Source: Senegalia massiliensis (GTDB lineage Bacteria > Bacillota > Clostridia > Tissierellales > SIT17). From it: a stretch of DNA of 64,000 nucleotides. Positions 9,088 to 18,809 of the stretch are shown here, one piece after another; position 1 is the first letter of the stretch, and every line of letters starts with the position of its first letter. The position numbers and the translations under genes were made by a program. The notes beneath the pieces were generated by a model. That model did no database searches, was not told the origin of the DNA, and saw only the letters and a list, made by a program, of their open reading frames with translations. The stretch spans positions 1,887,569 to 1,951,568 of the forward strand of contig NZ_LR130785.1 in NCBI RefSeq assembly GCF_900626135.1, in the 5' to 3' direction.

Positions 9088-11097
9088 TTATTTAGGGTTT
9101 TTTAAATATAATTCTATAATCTCTTCTTTCTTAACTTCAGTACCTGATTTAGGTATTTGATCTATCACTTTATCCTCTTTTTTGGGAGTAACAATATCTG
9201 TAACATGTTCTAATTCTAATTCTCTTAATTTTTTTGATGCTTCAGTTATTGTAAGCCCTTTTAGATTAGGTACTGTAACTAATATATCTCCATATTCTTC
9301 TTTCTCTTCTTTTGATAACTTAGGCTCATAATCAAGATAATCAAGAGTTTCTTTGAGAATATTTCCAGCCACAGGTGCAGCTATTTGCCCGCCATAATAA
9401 ACACCTGCACTTGGTTCATCAATAACTACTAAAGCTACAGCTTTTGGATTATCAACAGGAGCTATTCCAGCAAATGAAGCAATGTATTTTCCATTTGCAT
9501 ATTTACCATCAATAACTTTTTGAGCAGTACCAGTTTTCCCCCCTATCTTATATCCAGGTTTATAAGCTTTACTTCCACTTCCTTTAGATACTACTGATTC
9601 TAGTATCTCTAAAAGTTCTTTTGAGGTTTCATTTGATATAACTCTTCTAACTATCTTTTCTTTTTTTTCTTTAATTAAATTCCCTTCATTATCAGTAATA
9701 CTTTTTACTATATTTGGTTCCATTAAATTACCACCATTTGCTACAGCAGAAATTGCAGAAACCATTTGTATAGGAGTTACTGATATTCCTTGACCAAAGG
9801 AAATTGTTGCTAGATTTACTTTTTTCATAGATTTAAGCGGTCTTACTATCCCTGATGTCTCACCAGTTAATTCAATTCCTGTTTTCTCTCCAAATCCAAA
9901 TTTCTCAACATATTCATGCATCTTTGCTTCTCCTAATTTAAGTCCAACACTAACAAAAACCTCATTACATGAGTTTTGAACTCCTTCAGTAAAATTTTGA
10001 CTCCCATGTGGATTGTAATATCTCCAGCACTTTATCTTTGCACCCTTAATTTGTGTAACATATCCATCACAATGAAACTTACTTTCTTGCGTTACTACTT
10101 TTTCTTCTAATCCTGCAGCTGCGGTAATTATTTTAAATGTAGAACCAGGTTCATAATTATCATTAATAGAAAAATTTCTCCAACTCTCATAGAGTAGCTG
10201 AGATTTTTGATCCCATGGTAAATCTTTATATTCTTTTCTTTCATTTTCGTCTAAAGGCTTCCATTCCTCATCTGGGTTAAATAATAATGTGTTTCTATTA
10301 TTAGGATTATAATCAGGCTTTGTTGCCATAGCCAGAAGCTCACCGTTATTAGGATCCATAACTATTACAGAAACATTTTTCGCTTTATTTTTTACTAAGG
10401 CTTCTAATGCAGCCTTTTCAGCTAAATGTTGTATAGTTTCATCAATTGTAAGTAAAATGTTATTTCCGGGTTTTGGTTCAAAAAACCCTTCACTTTCATA
10501 AGGTAACTGTTTTTGTTTTCCATCAACCATTTTTATCCATTTTCCATTTGTCCCTGTAAGTTCTTCATCATATATTTTTTCTATTCCATATAGTCCATAA
10601 TTATCTATATCAGTAAACCCTAGTATATGAGATGCAAAATTATCCATTGGATAATATCTTTTATTATCATCAACAACCTCTATCCCTTTTATCTTCAAAC
10701 TCCTCAACTTATCTGCATCTTTTTTGCTTATCCATTTTTTTATAATTGATAAGCTCTGTCTTTTAGTTATCAATTTGTGTATTTCATTTGAATCCATATC
10801 TAATATATTAGCAATTTTTATTGCTACTTTATCAGGGTCAAATATATCTGCAGGCCTTGCCCATATTGTATAACTACTTACATTTGTAGCCAATATATTT
10901 TTATTTCTATCATAAATCATGCCTCTTTTAGAAGGCACAGGAATATTCCGGGACCATTGTTCCAATGCTTTCTCTCTTAATTCTATTCCTTTTATCACTT
11001 GTATATGAAACAACCTAATAATTAAAAATAATATAATTGCTATACAAAATATTAATATAAATAATAATCTTTTTTTAGTTATAATAGTTGATGACAA
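9088..11097 (-). CDS. spoVD: class B penicillin-binding protein, SpoVD/PBP2B type, with PASTA domain
   Basis: 669 residues. A short cytoplasmic tail and one membrane segment (about 9-29) are followed by a PBP dimerisation domain (SKRGMIYDRNKNILATN), the transpeptidase domain with STFK (Ser319), SCN (Ser376) and KTGT (Lys521), and one C-terminal PASTA domain (about 605-669). It crosslinks septal or spore-cortex peptidoglycan together with the SEDS polymerase. One PASTA and this length resemble SpoVD more than PBP2B. The start is a TTG with GGGAGG nine bases upstream. It is the only PBP between ftsL and murE. Confidence 0.9.
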   Translation of the reverse strand: MSSTIITKKRLLFILIFCIAIILFLIIRLFHIQVIKGIELREKALEQWSRNIPVPSKRGMIYDRNKNILATNVSSYTIWARPADIFDPDKVAIKIANILDMDSNEIHKLITKRQSLSIIKKWISKKDADKLRSLKIKGIEVVDDNKRYYPMDNFASHILGFTDIDNYGLYGIEKIYDEELTGTNGKWIKMVDGKQKQLPYESEGFFEPKPGNNILLTIDETIQHLAEKAALEALVKNKAKNVSVIVMDPNNGELLAMATKPDYNPNNRNTLLFNPDEEWKPLDENERKEYKDLPWDQKSQLLYESWRNFSINDNYEPGSTFKIITAAAGLEEKVVTQESKFHCDGYVTQIKGAKIKCWRYYNPHGSQNFTEGVQNSCNEVFVSVGLKLGEAKMHEYVEKFGFGEKTGIELTGETSGIVRPLKSMKKVNLATISFGQGISVTPIQMVSAISAVANGGNLMEPNIVKSITDNEGNLIKEKKEKIVRRVISNETSKELLEILESVVSKGSGSKAYKPGYKIGGKTGTAQKVIDGKYANGKYIASFAGIAPVDNPKAVALVVIDEPSAGVYYGGQIAAPVAGNILKETLDYLDYEPKLSKEEKEEYGDILVTVPNLKGLTITEASKKLRELELEHVTDIVTPKKEDKVIDQIPKSGTEVKKEEIIELYLKNPK

Positions 11098-11173
11098 TTA
11101 TGAAGACCTCCCAAACACTCTACTTTAGAATTATATTCTTATGTTAAATACAGAGTTCTTCATTCGTTAACAA

Positions 11174-11545
11174 CTAATTTTTTTTACTTAAATCCACATA
11201 TACTTTTTGAGATTCTTTTGGGTAACTCATTCCTAATGAATTTAAAGCTACTATTTCAATCCATCTAGAATCTTTAACTTTCCCAAGTTCAATAGAGATA
11301 TTTTGCTTTTCTTTCATTAAACTTTCTACTTCAGATTCTTTAGATGATAAATCATATTGTAGTTTAGATATATGTGCGAATCTCAATAATACTAATATAG
11401 ATACAGTCAATACTACTGTAGAATATAGAAATAACTTTAATTTCATTTTTGTATTATTTTTTTTAGGCTTTTTATTTCTCTTAGGTTTTCTTGGTTTTTT
11501 TTCTTCTAAATCATAAATTTGAAATTCTTTTTTAGCTACTACCAA
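11174..11545 (-). CDS. ftsL: cell division protein FtsL
   Basis: 123 residues. A strongly basic N-terminus (KPRKPKRNKKPKKNN), one membrane segment (about 36-54), then a coiled coil (about 57-90) and a short tail with ALNSLGMSYP are the usual FtsL/DivIC build. It forms the FtsL-DivIC-DivIB divisome subcomplex. Its place between rsmH and the PBP gene supports ftsL. The start is a TTG seven bases after AGAGGTG. Confidence 0.85.
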   Translation of the reverse strand: MVVAKKEFQIYDLEEKKPRKPKRNKKPKKNNTKMKLKLFLYSTVVLTVSILVLLRFAHISKLQYDLSSKESEVESLMKEKQNISIELGKVKDSRWIEIVALNSLGMSYPKESQKVYVDLSKKN

Positions 11546-11575
11546 TTTTATTCACCTCTTTCTGTTTTTAGAACA

Positions 11576-12508
11576 CTATATCTTTTCAGCTATACGAAGT
11601 TTTGCACTTCTAGCTCTTTTATTGTTTTCTAGTTCATCCATTGATGCTACTATGGGCTTTTTATTTATAATTTTTATTTCTCTTTCTTTATTACATTTAC
11701 ATATAGGAAATTCCTTTGGACAAATACAATTTTTATATAGATATTTATATGTTTCTTTTACTATTCTATCTTCTAGTGAATGAAATGTAATAATACTAAG
11801 TCTTCCTTTAGGTTTTAAACAATCTACTATATCAATAATAGCCTGTTTTAATATTCCTAATTCATTATTAACTTCAATTCTAATTGCTTGAAAAGTTCTT
11901 CTAGCTGGATGTGGACCATCCTTTCTCACTGCTTTAGGTATTGCATTTTTAATTATTTCAACTAATTCACCAGTAGTTTCAATATATTTCTCTTTTCTTT
12001 TATCTACTATAAATTCAGCAATTCTTTTAGACCATCTTTCTTCACCATAATCTTTTAATATTCTATCTAATTCTTCTATACTGTAAGTATTTATAATATC
12101 TTTCGCTGAAATATTATCATATTCATTCATCCTCATATCTAAGGGAGCATCTTTATGATATGAAAATCCCCTATCTCCTGTATCCAATTGATGTGAAGAA
12201 ACTCCTAAATCTAATAATACTCCATCAACCTTTTCAATGTTTAGTTGTCTCAATATTTCTTTTATATTTTTAAAATTATCATGTATTAATATAGTTTTAT
12301 CTTCATACCCTTTTAATTTTTCTTTTGACTTATTTATTGCATTTATATCTTGATCTACTCCTATTAATTTTCCTGTATCTAATCTTTTTACTATTTCTAA
12401 TGAATGTCCAGCTCCACCCATTGTTCCATCAATATATATTCCATCTGGTTTAATATTTAATCCATTTAAAGATTCTTCTAACAAGACTGATATATGATTA
12501 AACTCCAT
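11576..12508 (-). CDS. rsmH: 16S rRNA (cytosine-1402-N4)-methyltransferase
   Basis: 310 residues, MraW/RsmH family. It methylates N4 of C1402 in 16S rRNA using S-adenosylmethionine. The N-terminus [16 protein letters not shown], the SAM loop [26 protein letters not shown] and the C-terminal [11 protein letters not shown] are diagnostic. GAGGTG precedes the ATG. It is second in the dcw cluster, directly after mraZ. Confidence 0.96.
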   Translation of the reverse strand: MEFNHISVLLEESLNGLNIKPDGIYIDGTMGGAGHSLEIVKRLDTGKLIGVDQDINAINKSKEKLKGYEDKTILIHDNFKNIKEILRQLNIEKVDGVLLDLGVSSHQLDTGDRGFSYHKDAPLDMRMNEYDNISAKDIINTYSIEELDRILKDYGEERWSKRIAEFIVDKRKEKYIETTGELVEIIKNAIPKAVRKDGPHPARRTFQAIRIEVNNELGILKQAIIDIVDCLKPKGRLSIITFHSLEDRIVKETYKYLYKNCICPKEFPICKCNKEREIKIINKKPIVASMDELENNKRARSAKLRIAEKI

Positions 12509-12531
12509 TTTTACACCTCAAATTCAATTAT

Positions 12532-12963
12532 TTATATTCCAAGTTCAGACATTTTTTCTGCTATATTTTCATAGCTTAAATCATCATCTTCATTATATTT
12601 GATCCATTCATCATTGCTCCAAATTTCCACTCTATTTGAAACACCAATTATGGTAGCTTCCTTATCTAACTTTGCATGTTTTTTTAAGTTGCTTGGTATT
12701 AATATTCTTCCTTGTTTATCTAATTCACACTCTGTAGCTCCAGAAAAGAAAAATCGAACAAAAGCTCTGGCATCTTTTCGAGTAAGTGGTAAATTTTTCA
12801 ATTTATTTTCTAATACCTTCCATTCATCTTCAGGATAAATAAATAAACAGTTATCTAATCCTTTAGTTAAGATAAAGTTATTACCTAGACTACTTCTAAA
12901 TTTTACAGGTATTATTAATCTTGACTTTTTATCAATTGAATGATTATATTCACCTATAAACAT
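12532..12963 (-). CDS. mraZ: MraZ transcriptional regulator
   Basis: 143 residues. Two SpoVT/AbrB-like MraZ halves are visible, each with the DxxxRxxxP signature: [14 protein letters not shown] near the N-terminus and [13 protein letters not shown] near residue 85. MraZ is a ring-shaped DNA-binding regulator of its own dcw operon. It is the first gene of the operon and lies just downstream of AAAGTGG repeats, which supports autoregulation. Confidence 0.96.
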   Translation of the reverse strand: MFIGEYNHSIDKKSRLIIPVKFRSSLGNNFILTKGLDNCLFIYPEDEWKVLENKLKNLPLTRKDARAFVRFFFSGATECELDKQGRILIPSNLKKHAKLDKEATIIGVSNRVEIWSNDEWIKYNEDDDLSYENIAEKMSELGI

Positions 12964-12972
12964 ACCTTTACC

Positions 12973-13019
12973 CCACTTTTCATATAATTATACCACTTTA
13001 CACCACTTTACACCACTCT
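12973..13019 (-). promoter_or_regulatory. MraZ-box repeats and mraZ promoter
   Basis: On the minus strand AGAGTGG (13013-13019), AAAGTGG (13003-13009), AAAGTGG (12993-12999) and AAAGTGG (12973-12979) recur at 10, 10 and 20 bp. The first three are separated by 3 bases, as in the AAAGTG(G/T)-N3 boxes known for MraZ. A TATAAT (12987-12992) sits between the third and fourth repeats, so bound MraZ would cover the promoter. The -35 is weak. Confidence 0.85.
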
Positions 13020-13090
13020 ATATTACTTCTACATTAATTTTAAAATTCCTTTTATTTTTTATAAATTTATTAGATATTTTTTAAAATAAA

Positions 13091-13127
13091 AAAAAGACAT
13101 TTTAATTTTCATTAAAATGTCTTTTTT
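13091..13127 (-). terminator. terminator of the spo0E-like gene
   Basis: A 16-bp A/T-rich stem (GACATTTTAAT with ATTAAAATGTC at its core) with a 4-base loop has T-runs on both sides and overlaps the stop codon. It separates this gene from the mraZ promoter. Confidence 0.85.
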
Positions 13128-13281
13128 AATTGCTTTTATTCTTTTTTATTTCTCTATAATATTTTAGAATTAGACTATCTATATAAATGCTTAACTTATA
13201 TATTTCATCATAACTTGCATTAATTGATATAAGATAATTTAGCTCATCCCTAAAAATATTAATCTTTTCATTGATTTTCAT
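13126..13281 (-). CDS. Spo0E-like aspartyl-phosphate phosphatase
   Basis: About 51 residues when started at the ATG at 13281, which has GGAAGGTG seven bases upstream; an upstream extension of the frame has no such site. Two predicted helices and the signature LSIYIDSLILKYY (family SxxxDxLI) match the Spo0E family, small proteins that dephosphorylate Spo0A-P and delay sporulation. It stands alone between the dcw promoter and lgt. Confidence 0.8.
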   Translation of the reverse strand: MKINEKINIFRDELNYLISINASYDEIYKLSIYIDSLILKYYREIKKNKSN

Positions 13282-13462
13282 TTTAACACCTTCCACTATT
13301 AACAGTGATTTCATTTTATTATTTTAAAACCTAAAAATCAATTTCTAAAAAGACTAATTCAGATTGATAAAATCTTAAACCAAGTACTATCTTACAAATC
13401 ACTTCATAATTCTTTAAAATATTAATTATTTATATTATTTTTTTACAAATAGTGACACTCTT

Positions 13463-14194
13463 TTACACATCTCGTTTTCGTTTAATAAAAAATAATATTC
13501 CTGAGAATATAATTAAAGATACACTTATTAATTGTGCAACTCTAAACTGTCCCCACATCAAACTATCTGTTCTAAGTCCTTCTATAAAAAGCCTTCCTAA
13601 AGAATATAAGGATAAGTATAATAAAAACACTTCGCCATTTACTTGTTTTTTGTTTTTTCTATACCATATTAGAAATATAAATACAATAATATTCCATATT
13701 GATTCATAAAGAAAAGTTGGATGTACATTTACACCATTTACTTCAATAGCCCATGGTAAATCTGTAGGACCTCCATGTGCTTCTTGATTTACATAGTTTC
13801 CCCATCTACCTATAGCTTGGCCTAATATTATACTTGGTGCTGTTATATCTGCTAATTGCCAAAATTTAATATTTCTTACTTTACAATATATAATTGCTGT
13901 GAGAACACTAGCAATTATACCTCCATGAATTGCAAGACCGCCTGATCTAATATTTATCATTTCCATAAAATTCCCTTGATAATAATCCCATTTAAATATT
14001 ACATAATATATTCTAGCACCAATTATAGCCATAGGTATAGCAAATATAAGCATATTAATTAGTTCTTCTTCATCAAATCCTACTTCTCTTGCTCTTTTTA
14101 TAGCTAATATAGCTCCTATTATCATTCCTGATGCTATAAGAATACCATACCATCTAACAGCTATACCAAATATCTCAAATGCAATTGGATCCAT
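13463..14194 (-). CDS. lgt: prolipoprotein diacylglyceryl transferase
   Basis: 243 residues and about seven membrane segments. It transfers diacylglycerol from phosphatidylglycerol to the lipobox Cys of prolipoproteins such as the PstS, PotD and YhcN-like proteins of this window. The segments IRSGGLAIHGGI and GQAIGRWGNYVNQEAHGG contain the conserved H-G-G and the Lgt signature R-G-N-F/Y-x-N. GAGGTG precedes the ATG. A long hairpin separates it from the M16 genes. Confidence 0.95.
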   Translation of the reverse strand: MDPIAFEIFGIAVRWYGILIASGMIIGAILAIKRAREVGFDEEELINMLIFAIPMAIIGARIYYVIFKWDYYQGNFMEMINIRSGGLAIHGGIIASVLTAIIYCKVRNIKFWQLADITAPSIILGQAIGRWGNYVNQEAHGGPTDLPWAIEVNGVNVHPTFLYESIWNIIVFIFLIWYRKNKKQVNGEVFLLYLSLYSLGRLFIEGLRTDSLMWGQFRVAQLISVSLIIFSGILFFIKRKRDV

Positions 14195-14218
14195 TTTAAC
14201 ACCTCTTTTATATTTATA

Positions 14219-14266
14219 TATAATTTATTAATAGCTACTTATTTAAGTAGCTATTAATAAATTATA
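14219..14266 (-). terminator. 22-bp perfect hairpin after the M16 peptidase genes
   Basis: An uninterrupted 22-bp inverted repeat with the 4-base loop ATTT lies between lgt and the upstream M16 gene. It lacks a clear U-tract, so it may protect an mRNA 3' end as much as terminate. Confidence 0.6.
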
Positions 14267-14291
14267 ATACATCCTTTTAAAAGTCAATAAA

Positions 14292-15584
14292 CTATTTAGG
14301 GTTTATAACTGATAATATATAATTATCAACTGTAAAGTGACTCTTAAATCTTTCTTCTATATCCTCAAACTTTATCTCTTTCAATATATTTATATAGTCA
14401 AATAATGATGAATTTTGAAATTCATACTTTGTAAAACTATTTGCTATATACTCTAAAGAATCAAAATTCATTATATGATGTCCTATCATTTTATTTTTAA
14501 TTCTATTAAAATCTTCTTTATCTAATCCTACTTCATTTAAATGATTTATATTTTCTATAACTTTATCTAATACTTTTTTAGGGTTTGATGACTCTCCTCC
14601 TATTATAGAATGAGAATAAGTTTTACTTGCTACAAACTGAGCTCCAAAACTATTATTAACTAATCCTTCTTCATACATATTCTTATAAAATTCTGTTGAT
14701 TCTCCAAATATCATATCAAGAAGTACATTTGTTACAATTTCTTTTTTTAATAATTCATTTCCATCAAAACTCACATCTTTATCCTTAAATCCTATATTAA
14801 ATAATGGTATTGATACACTTAAACTTTCTTCAATATATCTATTTTTAATTTCTTTAGGCTCATTTGGATAAATTCTTTCAATTTTACTTTGTATATTTAA
14901 ATCTTTATTTTTGATATTCTGTTCTATTGTATCTATTGCTTTTTCAAAATCAATATCACCAACTAAAAAAAGAATCATATTTGTTGGATGATAAAATGTA
15001 TTATAACATTTATAAAGTGTTTCTTTATCTATTTTAGTAATACTTTCAACAGTTCCAGCAATATCTTCTTTTACAGGATGATAATGATACATAGCTTTCA
15101 ATGAATTAAAAAATACCTTCCATCCTGGATTATCTTCATACATTTTTATTTCTTGTGCTATTATTCCTTTTTCTTTATCCACATTTTCATCAGTAAAGTA
15201 TGGGTTTTCTACAAAAGATACCAATAACTCTAAATTTTTATAAAAATTATCAGTACAAGAAAATAAATATGAAGTTTGATTAAAATTTGTAAATGCATTT
15301 ACATAAGATCCCAATTTAGAAAATTCATCAAATATATTACCTTCTTGTTCTTCAAATAGTTTATGCTCTAAAAAATGTGCAATTCCTTCTGGAACTTTAA
15401 TAGCTTCACTTTCTCCAATAGGAACAAACTCATTGTCATTAGATCCATAATTTGTAGAGAATATAGCATATTTTTTAGAAAATCCTAACTTAGGTACAAA
15501 ATATACTTTTAAACCATTTTTCAACACATATAAAAATGATTCTTCTTTTAATATATCACTTTTAATCATACTAATATTTTCCAT
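14292..15584 (-). CDS. M16 family zinc peptidase, active subunit (YmfH-like)
   Basis: 430 residues. The inverted zinc motif HxxEH is intact (AHFLEHKLFEEQ, about residues 70-74), with a distal Glu in the following helix. It pairs with the adjacent M16 gene that lacks the motif, the standard arrangement of an active plus an inactive subunit (YmfH/YmfF) in Firmicutes. Substrate unknown; known relatives process peptides. GGAGAGG precedes the ATG. The two genes are 20 bases apart and co-transcribed. Confidence 0.88.
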   Translation of the reverse strand: MENISMIKSDILKEESFLYVLKNGLKVYFVPKLGFSKKYAIFSTNYGSNDNEFVPIGESEAIKVPEGIAHFLEHKLFEEQEGNIFDEFSKLGSYVNAFTNFNQTSYLFSCTDNFYKNLELLVSFVENPYFTDENVDKEKGIIAQEIKMYEDNPGWKVFFNSLKAMYHYHPVKEDIAGTVESITKIDKETLYKCYNTFYHPTNMILFLVGDIDFEKAIDTIEQNIKNKDLNIQSKIERIYPNEPKEIKNRYIEESLSVSIPLFNIGFKDKDVSFDGNELLKKEIVTNVLLDMIFGESTEFYKNMYEEGLVNNSFGAQFVASKTYSHSIIGGESSNPKKVLDKVIENINHLNEVGLDKEDFNRIKNKMIGHHIMNFDSLEYIANSFTKYEFQNSSLFDYINILKEIKFEDIEERFKSHFTVDNYILSVINPK

Positions 15585-15604
15585 ATTAACCTCTCCTTGA
15601 CCAC

Positions 15605-16867
15605 TTATTTATCTTTTAAAAAATAAACTGTATCTAGTTTTATTTTATTAATAGCTGATATTATATCTTCTTTAGTAACTTCACTTATAGATTCTATAAG
15701 CTCTTCAATGTTTTTATCGTCATTTGATAAAACCTTACTTAAATAAAACTCAGATATTGAAAATATATCATCATTTATTGTCTTCATTGAAGTAATAATC
15801 GCTTTTTTAGATTGTTCTATACTTTTTTGATCAAATTCTCCTTGTTTCATTAATTCTATTTGTTCTTTTATTATTTTCAATGCATCTTCAAACTTATCAA
15901 ATTCAATACCTGCTGATATAAGCATAATTGACTTGTATTTATAGACTCTTGAATAAACATAGTATGCTAAACTATGTTTCTCACGTACATTTAAAAATAA
16001 CTTTGAATCTGGTCCTCCACCTAAAATATAATTTCCTACTAAAAATGCACTATATAACTTGTCTTCATATGGAATATTTGTTCTATATCCTAAAGTTAAT
16101 TTTCCTTGTGTCACATCCATCTTATCTATTATGTTTTTTTCTTTTACTTCATTAAATATTACTTTTTCTCTTGAAAGATTTATTTCTTCCCTTTCATTAT
16201 AAGAAAACTTATCTTTAATACTTTTTCTTATTTGTTCTGACTCTAAATTACTTACAATATTAATTTCTATTCGTGCTCGTTTTAATATATCTAAGTAATG
16301 TTTATATAAATTCATTTCATTAATTTTGTCTAAATCTTCTATATAACCATATTTATATATACTATATTTTTCATCTTTAAACATTTCTTCAACTGTTCTT
16401 TGAACTGAATATTGTTGTTTATCATTAATTTTTGAGCTAATTCTATCTTTTAAATTTCTTTTTTCTTGATCTACATAGTCCTTTTTAAATGCATTATTTA
16501 TTAATAATGGCTCATAAATTACACTTTTAAGCACTTCTAATTTATTGTTAAATATTTTATTTGACTCAACAAAGTTTTCACTCGGTCCTTCTATACTAAA
16601 TCTTAAAACATGCTTTTCTCCTTTTTTTGTAACACTAATACTCATATCAGAACCATATAATTCTTCTAATTTTTTTTCTATTTCTATAGAATTATTATAA
16701 TCTTTAGTACCTCTCTTTAATACTAATGGAACCATTGTATTAAAGGTTACATCTTGTTTGTTTAATGGAAGTATAAAATATATACTTATTAATTCTGTTT
16801 TAAACTTATCAGAATTAATAACATTTAAATATACTCCTTCACTTACTTTCTCTCTTATTCTTTTCAA
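15605..16867 (-). CDS. M16 family peptidase-like protein, non-catalytic subunit (YmfF-like)
   Basis: 420 residues. The M16 fold is recognisable (VPLVLKRGTKDYNNSIEIEKK at the usual motif position and the C-terminal GGGPDSKLFLNVREKHSLAYY), but the zinc motif HxxEH is missing, so it should be the structural partner of the neighbouring active subunit. The conserved R/Y pair of the second half that binds the substrate C-terminus is visible (VREK, LAYYVYSR). TTG start with GGAGGTAA upstream. Confidence 0.86.
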   Translation of the reverse strand: MKRIREKVSEGVYLNVINSDKFKTELISIYFILPLNKQDVTFNTMVPLVLKRGTKDYNNSIEIEKKLEELYGSDMSISVTKKGEKHVLRFSIEGPSENFVESNKIFNNKLEVLKSVIYEPLLINNAFKKDYVDQEKRNLKDRISSKINDKQQYSVQRTVEEMFKDEKYSIYKYGYIEDLDKINEMNLYKHYLDILKRARIEINIVSNLESEQIRKSIKDKFSYNEREEINLSREKVIFNEVKEKNIIDKMDVTQGKLTLGYRTNIPYEDKLYSAFLVGNYILGGGPDSKLFLNVREKHSLAYYVYSRVYKYKSIMLISAGIEFDKFEDALKIIKEQIELMKQGEFDQKSIEQSKKAIITSMKTINDDIFSISEFYLSKVLSNDDKNIEELIESISEVTKEDIISAINKIKLDTVYFLKDK

Positions 16868-16879
16868 TTTAGTTACCTC

Positions 16880-18061
16880 CTAATTTTTCCACTTTTGCAT
16901 ATCTATATATTCAATTTTTTTTATTATATCTTTAACCATATTATTGTCATTAACAAACCCATCTATAACTTTAACCTTTACTCCTTCAGGTAATTCACTT
17001 GTTTTTATTGAATGGTGATAAATATCGTATTTAATTAAATCACTTGATTCAACATTAACTGGTACAATAATCAACTCAGAAATTCCATATTCAAATAATT
17101 CCATATTTTTTGATATAAAATCAGGACTTAAATCATTATACCATGATAATTTTATTAATGAAGGGTCAATATTAAGTTCTGTAATTAATTTTTCTTTTAT
17201 TTTATTTCTAAATAATATATTTTGTTTTATTGATTCACTTTTATTTTCATCTATTATATCTTTATCTATTCCTACCAAATTAATTCCTGATTTGTTTATA
17301 TTTTTAAAATTTAATTTTATTTTTTCAATATAAGAATCTACTAAAGACTCACTTTTCCAAAGAGTATCTATATATTTATACTCTATTCCATAATTATAAA
17401 GTTTTAAATCCTCTATTCTTTTTTTCAGGTTTAATACATTATAATTATCATCTAAGAACATAGGTACAACTATTATTTTTTGATACCCTTCTTTTACTAT
17501 GTTTAATATTTCTTTTTCTAAATATCTATCATCATATAAATATCCCATATATACTTTATAATCATCTTCTATTTCATTACATAATTTATTATAAAATTCT
17601 TTAGTTTTATTTTTATATTGACTTTTTCCTATTTTATTATATAGTAATTTGTTTTCATATAATTTAATTGGATAAAAAAGTATGTCTTTTTTGTTTTTTT
17701 GTAGTAGAATTCGTGTAATTTGATTCGTTGTAGAATACATTGAATCTTCACCTGAATATACTAAAATAACTGAAGTTTTATTATTGGCATTATTAATTTT
17801 GGGAATGTTTTTTGGTATTTGTACTTTATTCATAAATAAAATAATAAATAGCATAATATAAATTATAATAATTATTATTGAACTTTTTATTATTGATAAA
17901 TATTGTTTTTCCTTGTATAAATTATAGATTAAAGTTATAGAAAGTGTAAATATTATTATAGATAAATTTTCAATCCAGTTATTAAAACATAAATATATCA
18001 AAAAGGATACTATAAGAGAAGTTAAAAGAAAATATTTATAATAGTTTTTATTTTTATTCAT
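16880..18061 (-). CDS. membrane-anchored ferrochelatase-like protein lacking the catalytic His
   Basis: 393 residues. Three membrane segments fill the first about 80 residues, followed by a soluble part that reads like a ferrochelatase: YNKIGKSQYKNKTKEFYNKL (family Y-x-x-I-G-G-x-S-P-L), YQKIIVVPMFLDDNY (family vlPLYPqyS) and YGISELIIVPVNVESSD in the second half. Where ferrochelatase has the metal-binding SAHG His this protein has LVGIDKD, so chelatase activity is doubtful. With three segments and a cytoplasmic N-terminus the domain would face outside (inference). It follows an M16 peptidase pair in the same direction, 12 bases apart. Function unknown. Confidence 0.6.
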   Translation of the reverse strand: MNKNKNYYKYFLLTSLIVSFLIYLCFNNWIENLSIIIFTLSITLIYNLYKEKQYLSIIKSSIIIIIIYIMLFIILFMNKVQIPKNIPKINNANNKTSVILVYSGEDSMYSTTNQITRILLQKNKKDILFYPIKLYENKLLYNKIGKSQYKNKTKEFYNKLCNEIEDDYKVYMGYLYDDRYLEKEILNIVKEGYQKIIVVPMFLDDNYNVLNLKKRIEDLKLYNYGIEYKYIDTLWKSESLVDSYIEKIKLNFKNINKSGINLVGIDKDIIDENKSESIKQNILFRNKIKEKLITELNIDPSLIKLSWYNDLSPDFISKNMELFEYGISELIIVPVNVESSDLIKYDIYHHSIKTSELPEGVKVKVIDGFVNDNNMVKDIIKKIEYIDMQKWKN

Positions 18062-18120
18062 TTAATTCCCCCAAATTATTTATTACTTATGTTTATGTAA
18101 ACAAAGTAGTATATTATGAA

Positions 18121-18153
18121 AAAAACCTCAGTAAAATTTACTGAGGTTTTTTT
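18121..18153 (-). terminator. terminator after the YhcN-like gene
   Basis: CCTCAGTAA pairs with TTACTGAGG around a short loop, with A- and T-runs on both flanks, just below the stop of the sporulation lipoprotein gene. Confidence 0.85.
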
Positions 18154-18161
18154 CATAATTA

Positions 18162-18716
18162 TTATTTATTTCCTGGAGTTATTCTGTCAATAATTTCTGC
18201 TATATCATCTGAGAAATCTTCAATAGGATTACCGCCTCTTACATCATTTGAAATTGTATTAATCCTTTCAAATAAATCAGGCTCATTAGATACATATACT
18301 TCATTAATATTACTATCTTCTTCTTTTATTTTTGTTTCTATTTCTTGTTTCATATCGTCGCTTATGTTCTCTTCTCCATTTATATCTATACCTACCAACG
18401 CAACTTCATCCATAGTAACTACTGTGGCATCATTAATACCATCCATTTCAACTATACTATTTGCCAAAGCATCATTGTCAATATCCATATTCTGATCTTG
18501 ATCTGTCATACCTTCATCATTATTATTTGGATCTGTTGCATCCTCATCATTCATGTTTTCATTGATATCTTCGTCATTCATATTATTATCTTCTGTTTCT
18601 ATATCATTATTTTCATCTGTGTCATTATTATCTTCAGTTTGACATCCTATACTAATTGCTGAAACCATAAGTATAATTAAGAAAATTATGCTTATGCCTT
18701 TAAATCTTTTTATCAT
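18162..18716 (-). CDS. YhcN/YlaJ family sporulation lipoprotein
   Basis: About 184 residues from the ATG at 18716, which follows GGAGGTGAAAAA. A signal peptide ends at a lipobox-like SIGC; next comes an acidic, Asn/Asp-rich linker (about 25-85), then a YhcN/YlaJ-type domain with the VEMDGINDATVVTMDEVALVGID strand and a TxxNDVRGG-like end. Relatives are forespore-expressed lipoproteins that influence germination or spore outgrowth. Encoded alone between terminators. Confidence 0.82.
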   Translation of the reverse strand: MIKRFKGISIIFLIILMVSAISIGCQTEDNNDTDENNDIETEDNNMNDEDINENMNDEDATDPNNNDEGMTDQDQNMDIDNDALANSIVEMDGINDATVVTMDEVALVGIDINGEENISDDMKQEIETKIKEEDSNINEVYVSNEPDLFERINTISNDVRGGNPIEDFSDDIAEIIDRITPGNK

Positions 18717-18775
18717 TTTTTCACCTCCTATAATTAGTATTACATTATTTCTAATTTTTATTATAAAATTTTTTA

Positions 18776-18809
18776 TGTAAAAAAATAACTTCACTTTTAA
18801 AGTGAAGTT
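18776..18809 (-). terminator. terminator of the pst-phoU operon
   Basis: AACTTCACTT/AAGTGAAGTT stem directly after the phoU stop, followed on the minus strand by TATTTTTTT. Confidence 0.88.

Noticed and set aside
9..12963. Absence of murF, murC and murB as loss of essential genes
   Set aside because: These genes are outside the dcw cluster in several Firmicutes; absence from the window does not show absence from the genome.
12991..13019. 10-bp tandem repeat as a simple-sequence or CRISPR-like repeat
   Set aside because: Only a few copies at helical spacing directly at the mraZ promoter, matching MraZ boxes; there are no spacers.
18345..18662. 105-codon plus-strand frame opposite the YhcN-like gene
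   Set aside because: It is the complement of the Asn/Asp-rich linker (Ile/His/Cys repeats) and has no start signals.
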